Shown here: piece by piece, positions 1 to 8,526 of the stretch
How positions within the stretch are numbered: position 1 is the first letter of the stretch
How the letters are laid out: every line of letters starts with the position of its first letter
Assembly: GCA_903860975.1 (NCBI GenBank)
Contig: CAIOSI010000019.1
Span: 1 to 64,000 of the forward strand
DNA length: 64,000 nt
Source of the DNA: an uncultured Alphaproteobacteria bacterium
GTDB lineage: Bacteria > Pseudomonadota > Alphaproteobacteria > Caulobacterales > Caulobacteraceae
Direction: 5' to 3'
Notes under the pieces: model-generated
What the model saw: only the letters and a program-made list of their open reading frames with translations
Databases searched by the model: none
Told to the model about the DNA's origin: nothing
Position numbers and translations under genes: made by a program

Positions 1-394
<394 letters not shown>

Positions 395-686
395 GTTGAG
401 CACTGACTTATAGCTCTTCCAATTCCGAAGAATTGGCTGGCATATAGTCTGCGTATTTCTTGACGAGTTCCCATTCACATCGATGCTCCTGAGCCGAAGC
501 CCAAGAGTATTGATATTCATGGTATTGTCTTCAAGAGACCGCAAGTTCGTCAGTGTCGAGATTACCTGGTTAAGGTAATCGCCAGAACACCGCCGCCTGC
601 GTTTCTCTTTCCAATTCAACGATGTCAAAGACCTGACCGGCTCTCGCCCGCCCCACTGTTTAGCGCCGGTGGTCGGCGGAGGCGGC

Positions 687-715
687 TATCTATTGGCCGG
701 CCTCTTTAGTGTCAA
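687..715 (-). promoter_or_regulatory. rrn promoter P2 (proximal)
   Basis: This is a second TTGACA (715-710), 17-base spacer and TAGATA (692-687) facing the 16S gene. Both hexamers and the spacer length are identical to the distal promoter 235 bases upstream, giving a tandem promoter pair typical of highly expressed rRNA operons. Confidence 0.7.
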
Positions 716-921
716 TCGGTCTTTTCAGACTTTCTTGCGAGACCCTGGAAAGTCCAGAAAACAGCGCAAAAACCACACCGGGCGGCCAGAGGGGCAACCC
801 TCGTACAGTCGGTAGCGATTCGATTGAAGCCCGGGAAAATATCCATTTCTAGGAGAAAAGCAAGGGGGAATTTGCCCCCTTCCGAACCGCCTGGAATTGG
901 CCCCGCCCGAGCGGGAGGCGC

Positions 922-950
922 TATCTAGGGGTCGGGCCCTAGCCTGTCAA
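922..950 (-). promoter_or_regulatory. rrn promoter P1 (distal)
   Basis: On the minus strand TTGACA (950-945) and TAGATA (927-922) are separated by exactly 17 bases. This is a near-consensus housekeeping sigma promoter pointing toward the 16S gene. The function is inferred from position and match; no transcript start is known. Confidence 0.7.
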
Positions 951-1042
951 TCGCCGTCTTCCCACGGAACGAAATTCGGCTCGGCCGCACCTTGGCTTGC
1001 GGATGTCCGCAGCGCCCCTAAAAAGGATGGCTAGGAGGCGCG

Positions 1043-1489
1043 ATGCTCTCGCAGAAGGCCAAATACGCGTTACGCGCCCTTGTGCAACTGACGCGCGCTC
1101 AGGGTGGCCAGCTGACGGCTGGCGAACTCGCTCTACAGGCGGGCGCACCGCGCAAATTTCTTGAAGCTATTCTGCGGGAGCTATCCCGCAATCGCCTCTT
1201 GACCAGCCGGCGTGGAAAGTTTGGCGGCTATGTCCTGGCGCGCTCTGCCTGCAAGATCAGTTTCGCCGAGGTAATCCGGGTGGTGGACGGCCCGCTCGCG
1301 CTCGCGCCCTGCGTCAGCCCGCGCTTAGGGTTCCGCAAGTGCGACGACTGCCCCGATCTTCAACTTTGCACCTTGCGCGAGGCGCTTTCGCGCGCCCGCG
1401 ATTCAACAGCCGAGGTGCTTGAGGCCTATTCGCTCGCCGAAGCTGCAGCCTCGACGGTTGAGTCTGTCGATCAACTCGCAGCGATATAG
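1043..1489 (+). CDS. Rrf2-family transcriptional regulator
   Basis: A 148-residue DNA-binding regulator of the Rrf2 family, which includes IscR, NsrR and CymR. The N-terminal winged helix opens with MLSQKAKYALRAL, typical of the family. Cysteines at about 90, 100, 103 and 109 form a C-x9-C-x2-C-x5-C cluster that could hold an iron-sulfur cluster, as in redox- or NO-sensing members; cluster binding is inferred. ATG at 1043 has a good ribosome site (TAGGAGG at 1031-1037). It is divergent from the rRNA operon, and its 3' end overlaps the convergent CBS gene by 19 bases. The target is unknown. A palindrome upstream of the sulfate operon at 26332 is a possible site for a protein of this class, but nothing ties it to this gene. 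Confidence 0.88.
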   Translation: MLSQKAKYALRALVQLTRAQGGQLTAGELALQAGAPRKFLEAILRELSRNRLLTSRRGKFGGYVLARSACKISFAEVIRVVDGPLALAPCVSPRLGFRKCDDCPDLQLCTLREALSRARDSTAEVLEAYSLAEAAASTVESVDQLAAI

Positions 1490-1899
1490 GCCTTCAGTCC
1501 GTCGGCTTCGGCTTCGACCTCAGAGATCTTCGACTTCACCAGGTCGCCAATAGAGACAATGCCTACCAGCCGATCTTTTTGGCAGACCGGCAGGTGGCGG
1601 ATACGTCGATCCGTCATTCGGGTCAGGAGCGAATCGACCGTCTCACCTGGTGCAGCAAACAACACGTCCTTGGTCATGACGGTTGATATCGCTCGCTCCA
1701 GCGCCGCAGCCCCGCCTTCGGCCAATGCGCGCACGACATCGCGTTCTGACACGATACCAACCACGCGTTCGGCCGCCAGGACGATGAGCGCGCCCACTTT
1801 CCTGGAGTGCAACAACGCCGCAATGGCTGCGATGGTCTCATCTGGCGATACGGTGAACACCGTATCGCCCTTGGATCGTAGAATCTGCGAGACAAGCAT
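1471..1899 (-). CDS. CBS-domain pair protein
   Basis: A 142-residue cytoplasmic protein consisting almost entirely of two CBS domains (about residues 8-62 and 72-130). Both show family signatures: VGIVSERDVVRAL in the first and RHLPV...LVGIVSIGDLV in the second. Such pairs bind adenosyl ligands (AMP, ATP or SAM) and act as energy-sensing modules. No catalytic domain is attached, so its partner is unknown. ATG at 1899 is preceded on the minus strand by GAGGAGCG, a good ribosome site. The next gene upstream on this strand is the broken phosphoesterase, whose 3' end lies 94 bases away. Confidence 0.88.
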   Translation of the reverse strand: MLVSQILRSKGDTVFTVSPDETIAAIAALLHSRKVGALIVLAAERVVGIVSERDVVRALAEGGAAALERAISTVMTKDVLFAAPGETVDSLLTRMTDRRIRHLPVCQKDRLVGIVSIGDLVKSKISEVEAEADGLKAYIAAS

Positions 1900-1992
1900 C
1901 AGACGCTCCTCATGTTCCCTGATCTCTTAGAGGACAGCGTCACCCCGAATGGCCGGGCCTTCAATGCACGCTCGCGTGAGGCGAGCGCATCT

Positions 1993-3470
1993 CTAGGGAT
2001 GCGGCGAGCAATCCTGAGCCGGCAGGCCTGCCGTTGGAGGCAGCTGCGCATCGAGCGACGCAGAAGCGTTGAAGTCGAACATGTCTTCCAGCGTCCAGGC
2101 GTTAGCGTCGCGCAATGTCAGATGCGGGTGTCTACCGTCAGGACCGGTCAGGAACCGCTTCCCTAGCAAATGGGGAATCGCCACGAGCGGCGTCCGAAAG
2201 CCCAACTGGTCGTAGCTTGGGCAGGTCACAGGATACGACTTAGCGGGGTCATATTGCGGGCAAAGGCCCAAAATCTCGTCGTAGGTCGCGCCAATCTTGC
2301 GTTTATGAAAGCCGTGAGCGCCACGGCCTGGCTTGGCGCTTTCGGATAAGCTTGCGGCGTCGGCGCAGGCGCCGGGATCGAGGCCATCGGGTGTATGTTT
2401 ATTGCCTTGCCGCGCGCGTGGCGGCTTCACGTGATCATAGAAACCGCCGCCCTCGTCGTACGTGAGGAGGACCAGCGAATCCTTACAGTACGGCCCGAGG
2501 CGAAGGTCATTGAGGAGTTCTGACACCCACGCCTGGCCGCGCTGAATGTCATTGGAGGGATGTTCCTAGTTGCTAGATTCCTTCTGGAAATAGCCCTTGC
2601 GGGCACCACCGACGGCAAGGCCTTCGCATCGGGCGCGCCCTTCAGGCGATCGAGAAGGTCTGCGTGGCGGATAAAATGCGGGTCGCCGAGTTTGAGGCAG
2701 GCCAAGCCCTCCGGCACATCTTGGGATGACCCGGCCCAAACTACCCGCGCAGCGTTGAGCAAATCATAGATCGTACCCTGCAGCGGCCGGTAGCCTCCGC
2801 TCGGCGGCCCAACCGCTTCGTCAGTAAGGTGACCAAAGAACCTACCGGCCAGATGGAAGGCAGAGTTGGGGTCGCTCGCCCCCAACAGCGAGCTGAAATA
2901 GCGGTCGCTGATCGCGATGCGCTCGGCCACAGCGTAATAAAAGGAGATGTCCGCCTGGGTGTGGAAGGCCATGGCCAGACCTCCATCGGCCGGATCGCTG
3001 CGGTGGGAGTCCGGTGCCATGATGTCGTTTTGCATCACGAAGCCGTCGTTCCGCGTGTCCGTCAGGCTGCGTTCCGGGTGAGTGTCGTTGGCGTCTCGAT
3101 GACTGCCCTGCCACTCGTGATCCAGGTCCGCGGTTATACAGCCCGTTGCAACAGGGAAGGCATAGACACGTCGCCCCTCGGCGTGATGGTTCCAATCGAG
3201 GCAATCCAGCGCTCCAACGGCGCTCAGTCTGCACTTAAGTCCGTCGACGCACGCGTGATCGTTTGACGCACCCGAGGCTTTCGCCGGATGACAAGATGAG
3301 CCCTGGGCATAGCGCAAAGCACCGAAGTCGTGATCGAAGGAGCGGTTTTCCTGGAAGATGGTGATGATCTGCTGGAGATTCGAAAGGCCGGTGCCGAGCT
3401 GAGCCGCCTGAGCCGAGTTCGCCATGACTAGCAGCAATGCGCCAAGGACGACCGGCCAGATTCGCCTCAT
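1993..3470 (-). pseudogene. Secreted phosphoesterase (phospholipase C / acid phosphatase family), frameshifted
   Basis: The N-terminal part (3470 to about 2610) has a signal peptide (MRRIWPVVLGALLLVMANSAQA) and the family motif IFQENRSFDHDFG, placing it in the PF04185-type phosphoesterases. The C-terminal part, in another frame (to 1993), carries LLTYDEGGGFYDHV, a conserved metal-site motif. Between them the reading frame appears to shift near 2600-2612, after ALPSVV and before ARKGYFQ, and an in-frame TAG follows at 2568-2566. Joined, the pieces give about 490 residues, normal for the family. As read it cannot make a full protein. A sequencing error cannot be excluded for a single indel, but an indel plus a nonsense codon favours real decay. 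Confidence 0.75.
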
Positions 3471-3565
3471 TCTCTCGCCCCGACCTACCGTCTATCAGAC
3501 TGCGGCAAGCTACCCAGGCTTTGTGACAGGCGAACGTCACCTCGCCTCAGATGAGAGCGATTAGA

Positions 3566-4285
3566 TTAGCTGCGCGGCGCGAAGCGGGCAAAGGGACCGA
3601 CCAACAGGACCCCAACAATGAACCCGGCGATATGGGCTTCCCATGCGACGCCGGCATTGCCGGACCCTGGCAGGAACGCGCCGCCGAACGCGGCGATGAT
3701 TAAGTTGATCGCAAGCCAGCCGCCACCCATGCTCAACACGGCCTTGGAAAAGATCGCGCCAGGCCGTCCACCTCCGCCCATCAAACGCGACGTCGCACCC
3801 ATCAGGCCTGATACCGCGCCGGACGCACCGACCACGAGCCCCTGCCCGCCTGAGTGAACCGCGGCATAACCGAGGTTAGCCAGCACACCGGCCAGCACGT
3901 AAAAGGAGAAGAAGAGAAGCGCGCCTTCCACCTTCGGCCCAAACAGCCTGGCCAGCGGCGCGGAAAAGGCCAGCGCAAAGGCGCCGTTCATCAACGCGTG
4001 CGCCCAGCTTCCATGCAGGAAAATCGAGGTGATTAACGTCTCCCAGCGACCAGGCACCAAGTTCACCGGCGCAAAGGCGTAGGCTGATAAGACAGTGTCT
4101 GCGGGGAACAGCGTTTGGATCGCGTAACCCCCTACGATCAGCACCACCACGGCCACGGCCTGCCAAGGCGCGTTGAACACCGGCTCGCGCTCGTGGCGTC
4201 CGTCGGGCGTTGGCCCCGATCCTGCTGACCACGGCTGAGGCTCAGGCCGCGGTGGGGTCTCTTCGAAACGTGATTCCGTCATCAC
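3566..4285 (-). CDS. Rhomboid-family intramembrane serine protease
   Basis: A 239-residue polytopic inner-membrane protease that cuts substrates within or near their membrane segments. The catalytic dyad is visible: Ser155 in GASGAVSG and His218 in WEAHIAGF. The HGSWAHALMN stretch (91-100) matches the HxxxN oxyanion region. About six hydrophobic segments follow a proline-rich cytoplasmic N-terminus (residues 1-38). The start could be either of two adjacent ATGs. It is divergent from the M16 peptidase across about 110 bases. The substrate is unknown. Confidence 0.9.
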   Translation of the reverse strand: MMTESRFEETPPRPEPQPWSAGSGPTPDGRHEREPVFNAPWQAVAVVVLIVGGYAIQTLFPADTVLSAYAFAPVNLVPGRWETLITSIFLHGSWAHALMNGAFALAFSAPLARLFGPKVEGALLFFSFYVLAGVLANLGYAAVHSGGQGLVVGASGAVSGLMGATSRLMGGGGRPGAIFSKAVLSMGGGWLAINLIIAAFGGAFLPGSGNAGVAWEAHIAGFIVGVLLVGPFARFAPRS

Positions 4286-4395
4286 CCTAATTTAATCGCT
4301 TTACCATCGTTGCAACACCGCCGCCTTCTTGCCTTGCCGCGGCCACTTCACTTGGCGATGGTGGCGACCTTATCGAACGACTTCAGGACTTTTTT

Positions 4396-7293
4396 ATGAT
4401 CCGTTCCTTGCGCGCGAGTGTCTCTTTCGCCGCCCTGCTTGCCCTGACAGTCCCCGGCTCTGCCCAAGCGGTAAGTCTGCCGCACCTGCCATATCTGGGA
4501 ATGGGTCACCCCGCGCCCCATGGAGAAGCTTTCAAAAAACTGCCGGCCGGCGTCTGGCCTCAGACGCTATCTGACGTCCGCGCCGACCCCGACATCCGCT
4601 TCGGTTCGCTTTCCAACGGCATGCGATACGCCATCAAGCGTCAGGCGATCCCGGCCGGCCAGGCCGCCTTACGCCTGCGCTTCGATGCTGGCTCTTTGAT
4701 GGAGACTGACGCCCAGCAGGGCCTTGCCCACTTCCTGGAACACATGGCCTTCAATGGCTCTAAAGCCGTTCCGGAAGGCGAGATGGTCAAGATCCTCGAG
4801 CGCCATGGCCTAGCCTTCGGAGCCGACACCAACGCGTCCACCAATTTCGACGAGACTGTCTATAAACTCGACTTGCCCAAAACAGATGACGATACGGTCG
4901 ATACGACACTCAAGCTGCTCCGGGAGGTCGCCTCGGAGCTGACCATCGCCCCGGCCGCCGTTGATCGCGAACGCGGCGTCGTGCTTTCGGAAGAGCGTAC
5001 GAGCGACAGCCCAGCCTTTAGGGTCTTTAAAGAGCGCTTGGGCTTTGAGCTGCCTGGCCAACGGATGCCCAACCGGCTGCCGATCGGCAAGGTGGACATC
5101 CTGCAGAAGGCCCCTGCGGGTCTAATCGCCGATTTCTATCATCAGTATTACCGGCCTGAGCGGGCGACCCTGGTGGCGGTGGGCGACTTTGACCCCGTGG
5201 CCATGGAGGCCAAGATCCGAGCCAAATTCGGTGATTGGAAAGCTATCGGTCCGGCCGGGCCGGAACCAGATCTCGGCAAGGTCAAAGACCGCAAGGTCGA
5301 GGCCAAGTTGGTGGTCGCACCTGGCGTATCGCTCAACCTGCAGGTCGCCTGGGTTCGTCCGCCAGACTTGCGCCCGGATCGGTTCGCAAAGCGGCGCGAG
5401 GATGTCCTCGAACAGCTGGGCTTTGCCGTGCTGAACCGACGAATGTCGGCGCTGTCTCGCTCACCGCAACCCCCGTTCCTGGCTGCGGGGGCGTTTAAGG
5501 CTGATCAAGGCCACTCTGCTCAAGTCACGATGCTCAGCCTGGCGGCCCAGTCGGACGGCTGGCGCCAAGCCTTGGCGGCCGTCGATCAGGAGGAGCGGCG
5601 CGCTGTGCAATACGGTGTCCGCCAAGACGAACTCGACCGCGAGGTCGCCGAACTTCGGGCTCAGGCGCAGGCTGCGGTGGCCGGCAGAGCCACACGTCGC
5701 CCCGCTCAGATCGCCGATGAAATCGTAGGATCCTTGGGCGACCAAGAGGTGGTCACCAGCCCTACCGACGATCTCGCCTTTCTGGAGACGACCGTGAAGG
5801 GATTGAAGGCCGAAACGGTATCCGTCGCGTTGAAGGCCGCCTTCTCCGGCGAAGGCCCGTTAGTTTTCATGTCCTCGCCCAAGCCTGTTGCGGGCGCAGA
5901 AACCGCAATCCTCGCCGAATATGCTTCGACGCAAAAGGTCGCGGTCACCGCGCCTAGCGCCCCGCATGAGGTCGCTTGGCCCTATTCAGGCTTCGGGAAC
6001 CCGGGCAAAGTCGTCGAGCGTAAAGACGTCACCGACCTCGACACCGTCTTCGTTGGCTTCGAAAACGGCGTGCGCCTGACCCTGAAACCCACCAAATTCC
6101 GCGACGATGAGGTGCTCGTTCGGGTCAACATTGGTAATGGTCTCCAAGATCTGCCCAAGGACCGCCAAAGCCTGTCCTATTTCGGCAATGCCCTTATCGA
6201 GGGTGGCCTCAAACAGATCGACAACGAAGACACCGAACGCGTCCTCGCCTCCAAGGTCTACAGCGCTCGCTTCAACATCGCGGAAGATGCATTTGTGCTT
6301 TCGGGCGCGACGCGCACCGGCGACCTGCCAACTGAAATGCAAGTGCTCAGCGCCTACGTGTCCGATCCGGGCTGGCGCAGCGAAGCCTTCAAGCGCCAAC
6401 AAACGGCGGGCAAGACCGTTCACGAACAGATGGAAGGCACCGATGGCGGCGTGTTGGGCCGCGAGCTCTCTGGCTTGCTGCACGCCGGCGACCGCCGCTT
6501 CACCTTCCCAAGTCGCGAGGATATCGCATCGGCCCAACTGTCGGACCTGCAGGCGCAAGTGTCGCCACACCTGGCTAACGACCCCATCGAGGTGGTGATC
6601 GTGGGCGATATCAGCGTGGACAAGGCCATCGAGGCCGTCGCGCGCACGCTGGGCTCGCTACCCGCCCGTCAGGCCGCTCAACAGAAGCCCGCCACCCAAA
6701 GCCTTGTCGGCTTCCCTGCCGCCAACAGCGCGCCGACCATCTTTACTCACAAGGGCCGAGCCGATCAGGCGATCGGTTATGTGGCCTGGCCGACAAATGA
6801 CCTTTGGGCCAATCCGCAGCAGGCCCTGGACAACGACATCCTGGGTGAAATCATGGATCTGCGGCTGATCGATGAACTTCGCGAGAACCAGGGCATCACC
6901 TATTCGCCCTCGGTCAGTTATGCACACAGCCTGACCTGGACCGGCTGGGGTTATCTGGCCGCCAGCGTCGAGGTGCCGCCCGCCAAGCTCGAGGGCTTCT
7001 TCCATGATGTGGGCAAGATCGCGGGCGACCTTCGCACCAACGATGTAACCGCAGACGAGTTGAGCCGCGCAAAGAAGCCTCGCATCGACAAGCTGGAAAA
7101 GGCCCGCGTCACCAACCAATATTGGTTACAGGAACTCTCCGGTGCCCAAGTCGATTCGCGGCGCCTCGACTTTATCCGCCACATCATCCCCGGCACCGAA
7201 CGGGTCACGGCCGATGACGTTAAACGTGCCGCCCAACGCGTCCTGAAGGACGACAAGGCCTACAGGCTGGAGATCAAACCGCAGGCCAAATAG
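4396..7293 (+). CDS. Exported M16-family (insulinase-type) zinc peptidase
   Basis: A 965-residue secreted or periplasmic peptidase. A signal peptide (residues 1-25) precedes the inverted zinc motif HFLEH (112-116), with the third ligand Glu at about 192 in DRERGVVLSEE. This is the full HxxEH-x76-E signature of M16. A second M16 half lies in the C-terminal ~400 residues and ends in the RDELREN-like segment LIDELRENQGITYSP. The length is that of the two-lobed PqqL/pitrilysin-like periplasmic members, which degrade peptides inside a closed chamber. It appears monocistronic. ATG at 4396 gives a proper signal peptide. Confidence 0.92.
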   Translation: MIRSLRASVSFAALLALTVPGSAQAVSLPHLPYLGMGHPAPHGEAFKKLPAGVWPQTLSDVRADPDIRFGSLSNGMRYAIKRQAIPAGQAALRLRFDAGSLMETDAQQGLAHFLEHMAFNGSKAVPEGEMVKILERHGLAFGADTNASTNFDETVYKLDLPKTDDDTVDTTLKLLREVASELTIAPAAVDRERGVVLSEERTSDSPAFRVFKERLGFELPGQRMPNRLPIGKVDILQKAPAGLIADFYHQYYRPERATLVAVGDFDPVAMEAKIRAKFGDWKAIGPAGPEPDLGKVKDRKVEAKLVVAPGVSLNLQVAWVRPPDLRPDRFAKRREDVLEQLGFAVLNRRMSALSRSPQPPFLAAGAFKADQGHSAQVTMLSLAAQSDGWRQALAAVDQEERRAVQYGVRQDELDREVAELRAQAQAAVAGRATRRPAQIADEIVGSLGDQEVVTSPTDDLAFLETTVKGLKAETVSVALKAAFSGEGPLVFMSSPKPVAGAETAILAEYASTQKVAVTAPSAPHEVAWPYSGFGNPGKVVERKDVTDLDTVFVGFENGVRLTLKPTKFRDDEVLVRVNIGNGLQDLPKDRQSLSYFGNALIEGGLKQIDNEDTERVLASKVYSARFNIAEDAFVLSGATRTGDLPTEMQVLSAYVSDPGWRSEAFKRQQTAGKTVHEQMEGTDGGVLGRELSGLLHAGDRRFTFPSREDIASAQLSDLQAQVSPHLANDPIEVVIVGDISVDKAIEAVARTLGSLPARQAAQQKPATQSLVGFPAANSAPTIFTHKGRADQAIGYVAWPTNDLWANPQQALDNDILGEIMDLRLIDELRENQGITYSPSVSYAHSLTWTGWGYLAASVEVPPAKLEGFFHDVGKIAGDLRTNDVTADELSRAKKPRIDKLEKARVTNQYWLQELSGAQVDSRRLDFIRHIIPGTERVTADDVKRAAQRVLKDDKAYRLEIKPQAK

Positions 7294-7392
7294 CGATCCC
7301 GCAGATAGCCCGCGCGTCGAGACAGGCGCAACACTCGTAATAATGAGTCCATCGGTAAGTCTGGATTCACCATAACCCGGGATGCTTCATCG

Positions 7393-8469
7393 ATGGGAAT
7401 AGCACCTTTGCCTTTCGTTATCGGGAACCGGGCGCCTGAATTTGTTGGTGCCACCGCATCTGGACGCTTCTTCTCGTTGGACGCTCAGGCCGGGCGCCCC
7501 GCGTTGATCGTCCCTCTGGGCGCGGTCGGACCTGAGGCGGCGGCCAACCTGTTAGGCCGTCTGATCGCCATCTTGCCTCAGCTGTCAGAACTGGGCGTCG
7601 ATCTGCTGCCGCTGGCGCCTGCGACCATGCCCTTCACCGAGCGATTTTCGACAGATCGGAGCGTCATCGACCTGCTGATTTATTTAACGACGGAACCCGA
7701 AGTGGCGTTCCGTCAGCTCGACGGCGCTGCAGTGGCGGTTCTGATCGACCGAAGCGCCCGGGTCGTCGATGCCTTCGCGCTAGGCGAGCAGACAGACATT
7801 TCACAAACTCTAGCCTCGTCGATCGGCCGGGTTCGCTCAAGTGCTCCAACGATTCGTTCTGCCACCGCACCGGCTCTGATCATCCCCAACGTCGCCTCGC
7901 CTGGACTTTGTCGCGCACTGATCGACCATTTTGAGGCGTCGCCCCACGAAGCTGGCGTCATGGCCTCGTTCAGAGATGGCTATGCCCACGCCAAGCTCGA
8001 CGAGTCTAAAAAGAAGCGTCGCGACATGGAGTTGACGCCTGACAGCCTTTTGCACGCTGAAGTCGTCAGCCTGCTTGGCGCGCGAATTGCCCCTGAAATC
8101 AAGCGTGTCTTCCAGACCGATATTCTCAATGCCGACCGCATTTTGATCGCACGCTACGACGACACCGGCGGCTATTTTAGGCGCCACCGCGACAACGCTG
8201 CCCCGCACACTGCCTTCCGGGAATTTGCGGTCTCTTTGAACCTGAATACCGACGAGTACGAAGGTGGAGAGCTGATGTTCGCGGAGTTTGATGATGATCG
8301 CTATAACCCACCCGCCGGCGGCGCGATCGTATTCTCCGCAGCCCTGCTGCATGAGGCTGCACCCGTGACCAAGGGCAGCCGCTATGTTCTCCTGACCTTC
8401 CTCGGCGGCGCTGAGGCCCAGGCTCGCCACGCCGCATGGTCCGAAAGCCAAAATACGAAAGTGTCTTAA
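7393..8469 (+). CDS. 2-oxoglutarate/Fe(II) oxygenase with redoxin-like N-terminal domain
   Basis: A 358-residue two-domain protein. The C-terminal half is a prolyl-4-hydroxylase-type oxygenase: His265 and Asp267 in FRRHRDN, distal His320 in LLHEAAPV, and Arg330 for 2-oxoglutarate. The N-terminal ~150 residues start like a peroxiredoxin (GNRAPEF...), but I see no Cys where the peroxidatic residue should be, so this half is probably a non-catalytic thioredoxin fold. The next gene, an FkbH-like protein, begins 57 bases downstream on the same strand, suggesting an operon. The substrate is unknown; protein or peptide hydroxylation is possible. Confidence 0.85.
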   Translation: MGIAPLPFVIGNRAPEFVGATASGRFFSLDAQAGRPALIVPLGAVGPEAAANLLGRLIAILPQLSELGVDLLPLAPATMPFTERFSTDRSVIDLLIYLTTEPEVAFRQLDGAAVAVLIDRSARVVDAFALGEQTDISQTLASSIGRVRSSAPTIRSATAPALIIPNVASPGLCRALIDHFEASPHEAGVMASFRDGYAHAKLDESKKKRRDMELTPDSLLHAEVVSLLGARIAPEIKRVFQTDILNADRILIARYDDTGGYFRRHRDNAAPHTAFREFAVSLNLNTDEYEGGELMFAEFDDDRYNPPAGGAIVFSAALLHEAAPVTKGSRYVLLTFLGGAEAQARHAAWSESQNTKVS

Positions 8470-8526
8470 CCCTAAGGCAGCTTGCTGGCCCTAGCTTTGC
8501 GTCAAACTTCGCGGAGCGCTCTTGCG

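Larger units (their letters stand above)
395..1042 (-). promoter_or_regulatory. rRNA operon leader and promoter region
   Basis: This 650-base stretch between the divergent 16S and Rrf2 genes has no credible protein gene. Reading toward the 16S it contains two near-consensus promoters (listed separately) and, at 622-633, GGTCTTTGACAT followed by a GAATTGGAAAGAGAAACG-type stretch. This resembles the boxA-type antitermination element of alphaproteobacterial rRNA leaders. The remainder is probably processed 16S leader RNA. Confidence 0.75.

Noticed and set aside
939-1148. 69-residue frame on the minus strand over the Rrf2 start
   Set aside because: Overlaps the rRNA promoter and the start of a well-supported gene.
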